From an uncultured Kordiimonas sp. (lineage in GTDB: Bacteria; Pseudomonadota; Alphaproteobacteria; Sphingomonadales; Kordiimonadaceae), in the NCBI GenBank assembly GCA_947492375.1, contig CANLMI010000001.1, forward strand, positions 744,001-808,000: a DNA stretch of 64,000 bases, written 5' to 3'. The position numbers were made by a program, and so were the translations under genes. A model generated the notes under the pieces. The model ran no database searches. It saw only the letters and a list, made by a program, of their open reading frames with translations, and had not been told where the DNA came from. Of the stretch, positions 53,259 to 63,293 are shown in pieces; positions within the stretch are counted from its first letter, which is position 1, and each line of letters begins with the position of its first letter.

Positions 53259-54785
53259 TTACTGAATTGAGACAGGGTTATAGAATTTAATCCGCAGGTC
53301 GGTTTGATTGCAATTTGACATGCTGCGGGCTTGAGCCGTCGCTTTGTTATCGCTTTGATCTGTATCAATAAAGTTTTTAATGTCATCAATAACACATGTG
53401 GCCTGAACACTAACGACATGCCCAAGGTTAGGGTAATCAAAGTACTGGATGTTTTGTTGCTTGCTAAATGCCTGTGCAACAACGTGAAACGGCGTTACCG
53501 GGTCAAGTGACCCTGTAAGCACAAGGGCAGGTATTTCCTTCGGAATTTGCAGCCGTTTGATTGAATTTGGCGGATTAATACCCAGCCCAGCACATATAGC
53601 CATTTGACGCTCTGTGAGCGATGTTATAAATCCATTCAAATGATACCTATCTTTGGAAACAGCTACCTTATCAAACCTCTTATTGATTGGTAATTCAGTG
53701 CACCGGATATAATGGTGAACACCGAAACTAAGTAAGTTATCTAATTCAGCTCTGAATGATATCGTTTTTTCAAGGCGGTTTAAAAACTGACTTTTTCTTT
53801 TGCTGACTGCCAGATACGGCAAAAAACGGGCACGTTTTGGATTACGAAGGCTATTGAAAAGCCGGGCAATAATATCATTGCCGTTTAATTTTATGAACGT
53901 ATTGGAACCGTTTGTAACTGATACAATAGTATCAAGACCATAACTATTCGCGATCTGTTTTAGAGATTGATTGATTGCATGCTCTAGACCTGGCCGCTTG
54001 CCCGGGCATCTGGATTTACGCTTACTACATTGCTTTGAGAGGTTTGTGATTGCCTTCTCAAATAACAAACCGGTATCCCAAAAGTCATCAACCCACGGTG
54101 TTTCGGGCGAATCAAGGATAAGCGCCTTTATTGAACTATTCCCTGCCTGAGCCAGAGTAATTGCCAACCGGGCACCGTACGATTCGGCTATTACAACCCA
54201 TGAAGTAATAGCAAGATTTTCACGTAAGCTATTAATATCATTCGAAAAATTAACCGTATTATATTTGAGCAAGAGCCTTTTCTTACTTGCAAGCTGCTCG
54301 ACACATTGTTCGTAAAATCCAAATGAGGGGATGTATTCTCGGTCAATTAACTCTTGTTTATTTAAACCAAGCTTATGTTTTAATGCTGCTTCATCTGCTG
54401 CGAGGCAATCAAAACTGCCAATGGTGTCACCGTATAAGCCATAGCTGACAGGTAATAAAACTATCCTCGACGTTTGGTCCGCTAGATGCTGAAGCTGATT
54501 ATTGTAATGGCCAGCAATGATGCCCGGACCACCAGATAAGTAGAGAATCGGAACTGCATTTGAAATGATCTCGGGTTTATAAATATACAAGGCATTGCCA
54601 TCACCCCATATACACATACTTCCACTTGGTCTCTCAGCAAGATCACGAGAGTCGCAAAATAGCTTTTTATTTTCGCTATTTAACTGTGCTTGAGAAGGAT
54701 GAAATGCATCAAAACATAAGAATGCACCCAAAAATATAAAAATATTGCGTATGAAAAAGAGCATGAAAGCATAGTAAAACTGCAA
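53259..54785 (-). CDS. Secreted alpha/beta hydrolase (prolyl-aminopeptidase/TAP-like)
   Basis: 508 aa; signal peptide; ILYLSGGPGIIAGHYNN, VVIAESYGARLAITLAQAG nucleophile elbow, ALVLTGSLDPVTPFHV, YPNLGHVV. Confidence 0.82.
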   Translation of the reverse strand: MQFYYAFMLFFIRNIFIFLGAFLCFDAFHPSQAQLNSENKKLFCDSRDLAERPSGSMCIWGDGNALYIYKPEIISNAVPILYLSGGPGIIAGHYNNQLQHLADQTSRIVLLPVSYGLYGDTIGSFDCLAADEAALKHKLGLNKQELIDREYIPSFGFYEQCVEQLASKKRLLLKYNTVNFSNDINSLRENLAITSWVVIAESYGARLAITLAQAGNSSIKALILDSPETPWVDDFWDTGLLFEKAITNLSKQCSKRKSRCPGKRPGLEHAINQSLKQIANSYGLDTIVSVTNGSNTFIKLNGNDIIARLFNSLRNPKRARFLPYLAVSKRKSQFLNRLEKTISFRAELDNLLSFGVHHYIRCTELPINKRFDKVAVSKDRYHLNGFITSLTERQMAICAGLGINPPNSIKRLQIPKEIPALVLTGSLDPVTPFHVVAQAFSKQQNIQYFDYPNLGHVVSVQATCVIDDIKNFIDTDQSDNKATAQARSMSNCNQTDLRIKFYNPVSIQ

Positions 54786-54914
54786 AAATCAAAGCGCAAT
54801 ATGCCAATAGTCATAAAAAATTTCATTTTGATGATAGTTTTGCTTGACCAAAAAGAATGATGCCCCTATGTTCCGCCGCGTTCCCGATGAAACGCTTTTC
54901 ATCATGTGAAATGT

Positions 54915-54990
54915 GGGCCCGTAGCTCAGTTGGTAGAGCAACTGACTTTTAATCAGTGGGTCACAGGTTCGAATCCTGTCGGGCTCACCA
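54915..54990 (+). tRNA. tRNA-Lys (anticodon UUU)
   Basis: GGGCCCGTAGCTCAGTTGGTAGAGCAACTGACTTTTAATCAGTGGGTCACAGGTTCGAATCCTGTCGGGCTCACCA, complete cloverleaf. Confidence 0.97.
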
Positions 54991-54992
54991 TC

Positions 54993-55025
54993 AAAAAGCT
55001 GTCACCTTCGGGTGTCAGCTTTTTT
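54993..55025 (+). terminator. Terminator downstream of tRNA-Lys
   Basis: AAAAAGCTGtCACC-ttcg-GGTGtCAGCTTTTT. Confidence 0.88.
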
Positions 55026-55161
55026 GCTTTCTGACGACTCTCGTTAATTTCCAAGTATTTGCCATAATTATCGCATAATCCTAGGACTTTATGCAGCTAA
55101 GCCTTTTTCTACCTTGTCTTAGTGGGGTGAGAGCGCCTAATATCTTTTCCAAGGTAAAACA

Positions 55162-56298
55162 GTGATAAAATCACGCGGGGTATTGATGATTAACAAACTT
55201 CTCTCAGCAGCTATTCTCGTTCCGATATTTACATTTCAAACGATAGCATTTCAGGATGATGCTCCAGTATCAAAAAACGATATAAAACTTGAAACACCTG
55301 ACGGCACGGCTGTTGATGAAGTCTCAACACCCGTCTTAACCGAGGAAGAAAAAGCCTTTCAAAAATGGCTTGAAGCGCTGAAAACAGAAGCACTTGAAAA
55401 GGGTATTTCGCAAGAAACAATCAATATAGCGCTTAAGGATGTTAAAGCCCCTGTTAAAAAAATCGTTAAGCGTGACCGCAGCCAGCCCGAAGTGGTTCAG
55501 ACATATGCCAGCTATCTTTCAAAACGTGTCAGTGACTGGCGCAAGACCAAAGGCAAGGCAATGATGTCTGAGCACGGTGCATCGCTTAAAGGTGCTGAAG
55601 ATACGTTTGGTGTGCAATCGCGCTTTATTGCCTCAATCTGGGGGATTGAAACGAATTACGGTACTGTACCGCTCACGATCCCCGTATTTAACTCGCTCGC
55701 AACGCTCGCGTATGACAAACGCCGCGGCCCGCGCTTTCGCCGTGAGATTTTAGCTGCCCTTGAAATTATGGATAAAGGGTATGCAGACTATGACCTGATG
55801 AAAGGTTCGTGGGCTGGTGCGATGGGACAACCGCAGTTTATGCCGGAAAACTATTTAAAATACGCGGTTGACCAAGATGGTAATGGTAAACGCGATATTT
55901 GGACTACAAACCCTGATGTGTTTGGCTCAATCGGTAATTACCTAAAATCCTATGGTTGGCGCAGTGACCAGACATGGGGAAGACCAGTTACAATACCAGA
56001 GGGCAGCGAACAAAGCCTTCAAGGCAAGCAAGAAGAAGGCATCACACCGGCACGGTTCTGCAAGGCCTACAAATCAATGGGTGTTTGGCGTGACTTACAG
56101 GAATGGCAAAAACTGGGCGTTCGGCGGGCGAATGGTACAGACCTACCCAAAGTCTCAATCCCGGCAGCAATTATAATCGGCGACAAAGGGGATAACCAAG
56201 CTTACCTTGTTTATCAGAACTTTTGCTCAATCATGCGCTATAATCCATCTTTTAAATATGCGCTTGCTGTTGGCCTTCTCTCGGACACTATAAGGTAA
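55162..56298 (+). CDS. Lytic murein transglycosylase (MltB/SLT_2-like)
   Basis: Signal peptide; FIASIWGIETNYGT; GSWAGAMGQPQFMPENYLKYAVDQDGNGKRDIWTTNPDVFGSIGNYLKSYGW. Confidence 0.93.
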   Translation: MIKSRGVLMINKLLSAAILVPIFTFQTIAFQDDAPVSKNDIKLETPDGTAVDEVSTPVLTEEEKAFQKWLEALKTEALEKGISQETINIALKDVKAPVKKIVKRDRSQPEVVQTYASYLSKRVSDWRKTKGKAMMSEHGASLKGAEDTFGVQSRFIASIWGIETNYGTVPLTIPVFNSLATLAYDKRRGPRFRREILAALEIMDKGYADYDLMKGSWAGAMGQPQFMPENYLKYAVDQDGNGKRDIWTTNPDVFGSIGNYLKSYGWRSDQTWGRPVTIPEGSEQSLQGKQEEGITPARFCKAYKSMGVWRDLQEWQKLGVRRANGTDLPKVSIPAAIIIGDKGDNQAYLVYQNFCSIMRYNPSFKYALAVGLLSDTIR

Positions 56299-56303
56299 AA
56301 TCT

Positions 56304-57077
56304 GTGTATAAAGCGTTTGCATTCATCATTTTACTTTTATTTGTTGCTGCATGTTCAACAACACCTTCTGTACGCCCTCCAAACGACAACGAGCTCCCGA
56401 AAGGGGATCAAGGCGGTGCACAGAAAGTTGGTAAGCCCTATAAAATTGCTGGCAAGTGGTATTATCCGAAAGAAGATCCAACCTATGATGAAATAGGGCA
56501 GGCTTCGTGGTATGGCCGCCAATTCCACGGCAAGAAAACTGCTAACGGTGAAGTGTATAATATGAACTCGCTCACTGCTGCGCATAAAACCTTGCCGTTA
56601 CCGAGTTTTGTAAAGGTTACAAACCTGGCAAATGGACGCTCGATTGTACTGAGGGTTAATGATCGTGGCCCCTTTGTTGATAGTCGGATTTTAGACGTAT
56701 CGCGCCGTGGTGCCCAGCTTTTAGGTTTTCAAAAGCAAGGTGTAACACGCGTTCGGGTTCAGGCATCCGACGCAAACGGCAATGTCGTCAATCCAACACC
56801 TGCGAAACAATATGCAGAAGCCTCGAAGGATACAGAGATAAGCCACTATGTTCAAATCGGCTCTTTCAGTCGTAAAACAAGCGCGGACGAACAAGCGCGA
56901 ATGGTTCTGCTGGCTGGAGAAACTCCAAAGATACAAGAAACCGTAATCGATGGACGTACGTTATGGCGCGTGCGTATTGGGCCACTTTTAAACCGCAATT
57001 TAGCACAAGAAATACTTGACCGCCTTGTTGGTCGGGGATTTTATGAAACACGCATTTTTACCGAACAAAAAAGGTAG
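56304..57077 (+). CDS. rlpA: Septal ring lytic transglycosylase RlpA
   Basis: Lipobox FVAACSTT; GQASWYGRQFHGKKTANGEVYNMNSLTAAHKTLPLPSFVKVTNLANGRSIVLRVNDRGPF; SPOR-like C-terminus. Confidence 0.93.
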   Translation: MYKAFAFIILLLFVAACSTTPSVRPPNDNELPKGDQGGAQKVGKPYKIAGKWYYPKEDPTYDEIGQASWYGRQFHGKKTANGEVYNMNSLTAAHKTLPLPSFVKVTNLANGRSIVLRVNDRGPFVDSRILDVSRRGAQLLGFQKQGVTRVRVQASDANGNVVNPTPAKQYAEASKDTEISHYVQIGSFSRKTSADEQARMVLLAGETPKIQETVIDGRTLWRVRIGPLLNRNLAQEILDRLVGRGFYETRIFTEQKR

Positions 57078-57087
57078 CATACAAGAA

Positions 57088-58266
57088 ATGAATACAACGC
57101 TTATGATGAAAACTGCCGCAATTATCGCTGGCTTACTCGTTTTCACACACAATGTATCATCGCAGAGCATGTCAACGCCCGCGAAACGAGCGATCCTTAT
57201 CGACGCAACAACAAACAGTATTTTGTTTGAAAAAGATGCTGATACACCGTTCCCACCAGCTTCTATGAGTAAGCTGATGACGGTCTATATGGCGTTCGAT
57301 TCAATAAAAAATGGCGAGCTTCAATTAGACGACGAGGTTGTTGTATCAGACGAAGCTTGGCGCAACTGGAATAACCGTGGCTCTACAATGTTCCTGCGCG
57401 CACGCGATACTGTAACTGTCGCAGATTTGCTGCGTGGCATTATCGTACTATCTGGTAATGACGCTTGTGTCGTGCTTGCCGAGCATATGGCAGGCTCGCA
57501 TGATGTATTTGTTGAATGGATGAATGCAAAAGCGATCGAGATTGATATGAAAGGCAGTCATTTTGAAAATGCGAATGGTTGGCCTGCCGATGGTCATGTG
57601 ATGACAGCCCGTGATCTTGCAAATCTTTCCTACCGGTTGGTTACAGAATTCCCTGATTTATATCCAATGTTCGGCGAAACAGAATTTTTGTATAAAGATT
57701 TTCGCTCTAACCGCTTTAACCGCAACCCACTTCTTGGCCGCTTCGCCGGAGCTGACGGTCTAAAAACAGGGCATACAGAAGAATCCGGTTACGGCCTCGC
57801 CGCGTCAGCAGAGCGTGATGGCAGACGGCTTGTTTTAGTTGTTGGTGGATTAAACTCTGTTAATGAGCGCATGCGCGAAAGCCAGCGTCTAATGCAATTC
57901 GGCTTCCGTAACTTTAGCCATTACCCTCTATTTGGTGCAGGTGATACAGTTGATATTGCCGAAGTTTGGCTTGGTGATAAAGCAACAGTCAACATGGTAC
58001 TCGGTGAAGACCTGGCGCTTACGATGTCTCGTCGCCAACGGGCAGAAATGAAAGTTAGCGTTACTTATACAAATCCAATTGCTGCCCCCATCAAGAAAGG
58101 GCAGGAAATCGGTACGCTTACTATTGAGCTGCCAAACCGTAGCGCGATTACCTCGCCATTATTGGCTGGCTCAGACGTTACAGAAGTTGGCGGATTTGGC
58201 AAGATAACTGCTGCGCTTGAGCATTTGTTGTTCGGTACGGCAGGTCGTGAAACAGCGCCTCAATAA
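57088..58266 (+). CDS. D-alanyl-D-alanine carboxypeptidase (PBP5/6-like)
   Basis: PASMSKLMTVYMAFD (SxxK), LSGNDACV (SGN), DGLKTGHTEESGYGLAASA (KTG); start trimmed to ATG 57088. Confidence 0.94.
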   Translation: MNTTLMMKTAAIIAGLLVFTHNVSSQSMSTPAKRAILIDATTNSILFEKDADTPFPPASMSKLMTVYMAFDSIKNGELQLDDEVVVSDEAWRNWNNRGSTMFLRARDTVTVADLLRGIIVLSGNDACVVLAEHMAGSHDVFVEWMNAKAIEIDMKGSHFENANGWPADGHVMTARDLANLSYRLVTEFPDLYPMFGETEFLYKDFRSNRFNRNPLLGRFAGADGLKTGHTEESGYGLAASAERDGRRLVLVVGGLNSVNERMRESQRLMQFGFRNFSHYPLFGAGDTVDIAEVWLGDKATVNMVLGEDLALTMSRRQRAEMKVSVTYTNPIAAPIKKGQEIGTLTIELPNRSAITSPLLAGSDVTEVGGFGKITAALEHLLFGTAGRETAPQ

Positions 58267-58286
58267 TATTTGGATCGTTTCGCATC

Positions 58287-58937
58287 ATGGCAAAAGGTAA
58301 GTTTATTACTTTTGAAGGCGCAGAAGGTGTTGGCAAGTCAACGCAGATCGCGCTTTTAAGAGAAAGATTAGAGAAACTTGGTATTCCACTCGTTGTTAGC
58401 CGCGAACCTGGCGGTACAGTTGGCGGCAAACTAATACGTGAACTCTTGCTCAAGGGCGATATTAGCCGCTGGACAGCGAAAACAGAGGCGCTGTTAATGG
58501 CAGCCGACCGCGCACAGCATGTTGAAGAATTGATCATTCCAAGCTTAAACGCAGGTAAATGGGTTATTTGTGACCGTTTTTACGATTCTTCTATTGCATA
58601 CCAAGGGGCAGGGCGCGGCATAGGTATTGATAAAGTAAGTGCCCTTCAGCAGTTTGCTGTTGATGGCCTGAAGCCTGATATCACAATCCTGCTCGATATG
58701 GATTTAGATGTGAGCTTAAAACGCGCATTAGACCGTGAAGGCGAAACTGGTGACGCAGAAGATCGTTTCGAGCGAATGGATAAATCATTCCACAATGCGC
58801 TCAAGCGGACATTTCTTGATTTAGCCGACAAAGAGCCAGATAGGTTTGTAACCTATGATGCCGACCGCGATATTGAAACAATTGCTGCCGATATTTGGCA
58901 AACTGTGAAAACAAGGTTTGCATTGAACAATGGCTGA
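58287..58937 (+). CDS. tmk: Thymidylate kinase
   Basis: FITFEGAEGVGKSTQIALL; VVSREPGGTVGGKLIRELLL; DRFYDSSIAYQGAGRGIG. Confidence 0.96.
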   Translation: MAKGKFITFEGAEGVGKSTQIALLRERLEKLGIPLVVSREPGGTVGGKLIRELLLKGDISRWTAKTEALLMAADRAQHVEELIIPSLNAGKWVICDRFYDSSIAYQGAGRGIGIDKVSALQQFAVDGLKPDITILLDMDLDVSLKRALDREGETGDAEDRFERMDKSFHNALKRTFLDLADKEPDRFVTYDADRDIETIAADIWQTVKTRFALNNG

Positions 58938-60039
58938 GATTGAAAATATTGAGAGTAACCATCCAAAGTTTAATGACCTTGTCTTTGGTCATGAAAAGGC
59001 TGAGCGTGACTTTCTCGATAGTTTCAACAGCGGCCGCCTTCATCACGGGTGGTTAATCACCGGGCCAAAGGGTATTGGAAAAGCAACGCTTGCATGGAAA
59101 TGTGCGAAATTCCTGCTCTCTGACGATGAAACATCATCAAACGATGGGTTATTTGGCGATGATTTAACATCAAGTGCAACATCGCTTGATATCGACCCTG
59201 AAAAGCCTGTTATTCAGCGCATTAAATCTGGCGGCCACGGCGGTCTTATAACAGCCGAGCGCTGTATAAATGCCAAAACTGGCAAGCTTCGCGGTGATAT
59301 CGTTATTGACGACATTCGAGGCATTATCAGTTTCTTCTCACGGACAAGTTCAGAAGGTGGCTGGCGTATCGCTATTGTCGATGCAGCGGATGAGATGAAT
59401 GCAAACGCTGCAAATGCGCTCCTCAAAGTTTTAGAAGAGCCACCTGAGAAATCTATTTTATTTCTCGTCGCGCATTCACCAGGTCGGCTGTTACCTACAA
59501 TTAGAAGTCGGTGCAGGACATTAGAACTTAATCCACTTTCAAATGATAGCGTGAAAGCAATGCTTGCGCACAGATATCCAGAAATGGATATGCAAACCAT
59601 GAATACTCTAATGGCTCTCTCTGCTGGTGCGCCTGGCCGTGCAATTGAAATGGAACGTCTTGGCGGCGCACAAATTTATAGCAAAACATTCAAAGCCATC
59701 AGTACAATACCAACCTTGAACATCCCTGAAATACATCAGTTAGCAGTGGAGCTTGCTGCCGTAAAAGCAGACGCCGAATATCGCTTATTCATTCAAATAT
59801 TCACAGCTTTCATTGAGCGCATTACAAAGGCGGGGGTGTTAGATGATCCCACCATAGAGATTGTCGACAATGAAAATCAGCAATTATCACGAATTTCCTC
59901 AATGGCGAGGGTTGATAAGTGGTTAGAGCTGTGGGAAAAGGTGGGGCATTTAATCCAACGGGCAGATGCTGTTAACCTTGACCGTAAACAAGTGATTGTT
60001 TCCTTGTTCTCTGAACTTAAAGCAACAGCAACTGCTTAA
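58930..60039 (+). CDS. holB: DNA polymerase III subunit delta'
   Basis: LHHGWLITGPKGIGKATLAWKCAKFLL; ANALLKVLEEPPEKSILFLVAHSPGRLLPTIRSRCR; follows tmk. Confidence 0.93.
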   Translation: MAEIENIESNHPKFNDLVFGHEKAERDFLDSFNSGRLHHGWLITGPKGIGKATLAWKCAKFLLSDDETSSNDGLFGDDLTSSATSLDIDPEKPVIQRIKSGGHGGLITAERCINAKTGKLRGDIVIDDIRGIISFFSRTSSEGGWRIAIVDAADEMNANAANALLKVLEEPPEKSILFLVAHSPGRLLPTIRSRCRTLELNPLSNDSVKAMLAHRYPEMDMQTMNTLMALSAGAPGRAIEMERLGGAQIYSKTFKAISTIPTLNIPEIHQLAVELAAVKADAEYRLFIQIFTAFIERITKAGVLDDPTIEIVDNENQQLSRISSMARVDKWLELWEKVGHLIQRADAVNLDRKQVIVSLFSELKATATA

Positions 60040-60100
60040 TAATAATCGGTATTGCCTTATCTTACGTATTAAGGATCCGGTATAAAGTTAAGAGAAACCT

Positions 60101-61654
60101 ATGACTGAACGGCCCTCCTATTATGTCACGACGCCAATTTATTATGTGAACGATGTTCCCCATATTGGCCATGCCTACACAACGCTTGCAAGTGATGTGC
60201 TTGCGCGTTTTAAACGTTTGGATGGCTATGACGTTATGTTTTTAACAGGCACAGACGAGCACGGCCAAAAGGTTGAAAAGTCAGCAGAAAAAGCAGGCGT
60301 TGATCCGCAAGCCTTCTGCGATAAGGTTTCAGCGCGGTTCCGCGACCTTGCAGACGCGATGAATTTCTCAAATGATCAATTTATCCGCACAACCGAAGAC
60401 CGCCATAAGCGTGCTGTTCAGCATCTATGGGCACGGCTGGTTGAAAAGGGCTATATTTACGAAGATAAATATGCTGGCTGGTACAGTGTCCGCGACGAAG
60501 CTTTCTACGGCGAAGACGAATTAATTGAAGGCGAATCTGGCGAAAAACTTGCCCCAACTGGCGCCCCAGTTGAGTGGGTTGAAGAGCCGAGTTTTTTCTT
60601 TAAGCTATCAGCATTTGAAGACAAACTCGTTGAATATTATGATAATAACCCCGGGTTTGTTCTGCCGAAATCACGGTTGAATGAAGTGCGCAGTTTCGCA
60701 AGTGGCGGCCTTCAGGATTTATCAATTTCACGGACAACATTTTCATGGGGTGTGCCCGTACCTGATGTACCCGGGCACATAATGTATGTCTGGATCGATG
60801 CGCTTGCTAACTATTTAACGGCACTCGGCTATCCCGATGAGGAAAATCCGGATTATACGAAATTCTGGCCCGCTGACCTGCACATGGTCGGGAAGGATAT
60901 TCTTCGTTTTCATGCAGTATACTGGCCTGCCTTTTTGATGGCCGCTGATATGCCTTTACCTAAACGCATCTTTGCCCACGGCTGGTGGACTAACGAAGGC
61001 CAGAAAATTTCGAAATCACTTGGCAATGTAATCGATCCATTTGAACTGATCGAAACATTTGGCCTTGACGCTGTTCGCTTTTTCCTCCTTCGCGAAGTTC
61101 CTTTTGGTAACGATGGTGATTTCTCACGCCGGTCGTTCGTTCAACGCTGTAATGCTGATCTTGCAAACGGTATTGGCAATTTGGCGCAGCGAACGCTTTC
61201 GATGATCCATAAAAACTGTGAAGGCGCACTGCCTGAATATGGCAATTTGACAAATGATGACAATGAGATGCTGGGATTAGCGAAAGCATCACTTCAGAAT
61301 ATTCGTGACCTTATGGACCGACAGGCGTTTAATCTTGCCTTTGATGAGATTTGGAAAATTGTGACTGCGGCGGATGGGTATATTTCACGTGAAGAGCCTT
61401 GGGCACTAAAGAAAACAGATCTTGATCGGATGAAGACAGTTCTATTTGTGCTCGCAGATACTATTCGCCAAATTGGTATTTTGATACAACCAATTATGCC
61501 TGTTTCTGCTGATAAATTATTGAATCAGCTCGGCGTTACAGAGCGCAACTTCAATCAGCTTGGTGAAATCGGGCGCTTAAAGCCCGGCACATCTATCAAT
61601 AAACCGCAAGGTATTTTCCCGAGGTTAGAGCTTACTGAGGAAGAGGGCGCATAA
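60101..61654 (+). CDS. metG: Methionyl-tRNA synthetase
   Basis: YYVTTPIYYVNDVPHIGHAYTTLASDVLARF (HIGH), KISKSLGN (KMSKS-like). Confidence 0.96.
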   Translation: MTERPSYYVTTPIYYVNDVPHIGHAYTTLASDVLARFKRLDGYDVMFLTGTDEHGQKVEKSAEKAGVDPQAFCDKVSARFRDLADAMNFSNDQFIRTTEDRHKRAVQHLWARLVEKGYIYEDKYAGWYSVRDEAFYGEDELIEGESGEKLAPTGAPVEWVEEPSFFFKLSAFEDKLVEYYDNNPGFVLPKSRLNEVRSFASGGLQDLSISRTTFSWGVPVPDVPGHIMYVWIDALANYLTALGYPDEENPDYTKFWPADLHMVGKDILRFHAVYWPAFLMAADMPLPKRIFAHGWWTNEGQKISKSLGNVIDPFELIETFGLDAVRFFLLREVPFGNDGDFSRRSFVQRCNADLANGIGNLAQRTLSMIHKNCEGALPEYGNLTNDDNEMLGLAKASLQNIRDLMDRQAFNLAFDEIWKIVTAADGYISREEPWALKKTDLDRMKTVLFVLADTIRQIGILIQPIMPVSADKLLNQLGVTERNFNQLGEIGRLKPGTSINKPQGIFPRLELTEEEGA

Positions 61655-62460
61655 TGACTTATATTGTCGATAGCCATTGCCATCTGAATTACAAAGGCAT
61701 TGTTGAAGAGCAGGACGCTGTTATTGAGCGGGCACGCAGTGCTGGCGTTGGATGTATGCTATCCATCAACACCAAAATTCACGAGTTTGATGAAGTGCGC
61801 GCTATTGCAGAAAAGCATGATGATATTTTTGCGACTGTAGGCATTCACCCCCATGAAGCAGAAAACGAGCCTGATGTTGCTCTTGACGCATTATTAGAAC
61901 GGGCAAAGCATCCGAAAGTAGTGGGTATTGGTGAAACTGGCCTCGATTATTTTTATGATAATGCACCGCGCGATATGCAAAAGGTAAACTTCCTAACGCA
62001 TATTGAAGCCGCACGCATTACAGGCCTTCCAGTTATTATTCACACCCGTGACGCCGATGAAGATTGTGTTCAAATTTTACAGGACGAGATGAAAAAGGGT
62101 GTATTTAAAGCGCTTATTCACTGTTTCACCGCGAGCCAAATGCTTGCAGATGCCGTTCTAGAAATGGGAATGAGTATTTCAATTTCCGGTATTGTAACAT
62201 TTAAAAATGCTAAAGACCTTCAGGCTATCGTTAAAAAGATACCAATAGATCGCTTGCTCGTCGAGACAGACTCCCCGTTTTTGGCGCCGGTTCCACATCG
62301 CGGCAAAACATGCGAGCCAGCCTATGTTATCGATACCGCGAAGTATGTTGCTGAACTGAAAGGCATGCCTTACGGCGAATTGCGTGATGTAACAACAAAT
62401 AATTTCTTTGAGCTTTTTGATAAAATAACACCGCCCGTTCAAAAGGTTGCGGCAGCATGA
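61654..62460 (+). CDS. tatD: TatD-family DNase
   Basis: VDSHCHLNY; VGIHPHEAE; GIGETGLDYFYDNAPRDMQ; LLVETDSPFLAPVPHRGKTCEPAYV. Confidence 0.95.
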   Translation: MTYIVDSHCHLNYKGIVEEQDAVIERARSAGVGCMLSINTKIHEFDEVRAIAEKHDDIFATVGIHPHEAENEPDVALDALLERAKHPKVVGIGETGLDYFYDNAPRDMQKVNFLTHIEAARITGLPVIIHTRDADEDCVQILQDEMKKGVFKALIHCFTASQMLADAVLEMGMSISISGIVTFKNAKDLQAIVKKIPIDRLLVETDSPFLAPVPHRGKTCEPAYVIDTAKYVAELKGMPYGELRDVTTNNFFELFDKITPPVQKVAAA

Positions 62461-63209
62461 AGCTGACTATTCTTGGTTGCGGCACATCGGGCGGTGTGCC
62501 GAAAATGCCAGAATATTGGGGCGCATGCGATCCCGGAAACCCCAAAAACCGGCGCCTTCGTGCAAGCGTTTTAGTAGAAGAGGGCGACACTGGTATTTTA
62601 ATTGATACCAGCCCTGATTTACGTGAACAAATGCTGCGCGCAAAGGTGCAAAAACTAGACGCTGTTTTTTACACCCATGATCACGCTGACCACACGCACG
62701 GCATTGATGACCTGCGTGGTTTCTTTCATGTCGCTCGTAAGAAAATCCCAGTTTACGGTGACGAGCAGACGATCGGCATTTTAAAACATCGCTTTGACTA
62801 TATCTTCAATAGCCAGGATGGGTATCCCGCGATGTGCAACGCTAATATATTAGGCAAATCAAAAACAATCGGTGAAATTAAAATGATACCCTTCGAGCAA
62901 GGGCACGGAAATGCCATTAGCCTCGGCTATCGATTTGGTGATATGGCCTATTCAACCGATTTAAACCGCTTACCTGAAACGGCTTTTGACACATTGAAAG
63001 GGGTCAAGGTCTGGGTCGTTGATGCCCTTAGGTACGAACCACACCCAACCCATTCACATCTTGAGCAAACCTTATCCTGGATTGAACGCCTTAAGCCCGA
63101 GCGGGCAATTTTAACTCATATGACGTGGGATATGGATTATGAAACACTGAAGTCACAAATTCCTCAGGGCGTCGAAGTAGCCTATGATGGTATGGTTATA
63201 GAGATATAG
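62457..63209 (+). CDS. MBL-fold metallohydrolase (PhnP-like)
   Basis: LTILGCGTSGGVPKMPEYWGACDP; FYTHDHADHTHGIDDLR; ILTHMTWDMDYE. Confidence 0.93.
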   Translation: MKLTILGCGTSGGVPKMPEYWGACDPGNPKNRRLRASVLVEEGDTGILIDTSPDLREQMLRAKVQKLDAVFYTHDHADHTHGIDDLRGFFHVARKKIPVYGDEQTIGILKHRFDYIFNSQDGYPAMCNANILGKSKTIGEIKMIPFEQGHGNAISLGYRFGDMAYSTDLNRLPETAFDTLKGVKVWVVDALRYEPHPTHSHLEQTLSWIERLKPERAILTHMTWDMDYETLKSQIPQGVEVAYDGMVIEI

Positions 63210-63293
63210 GCAATTCGTTTGCCAATAAAATCAGCGCTTGGCTATTGATATAATAGTCGGCTATCCTGTCAATTCCGACTGAAAGGATATTAT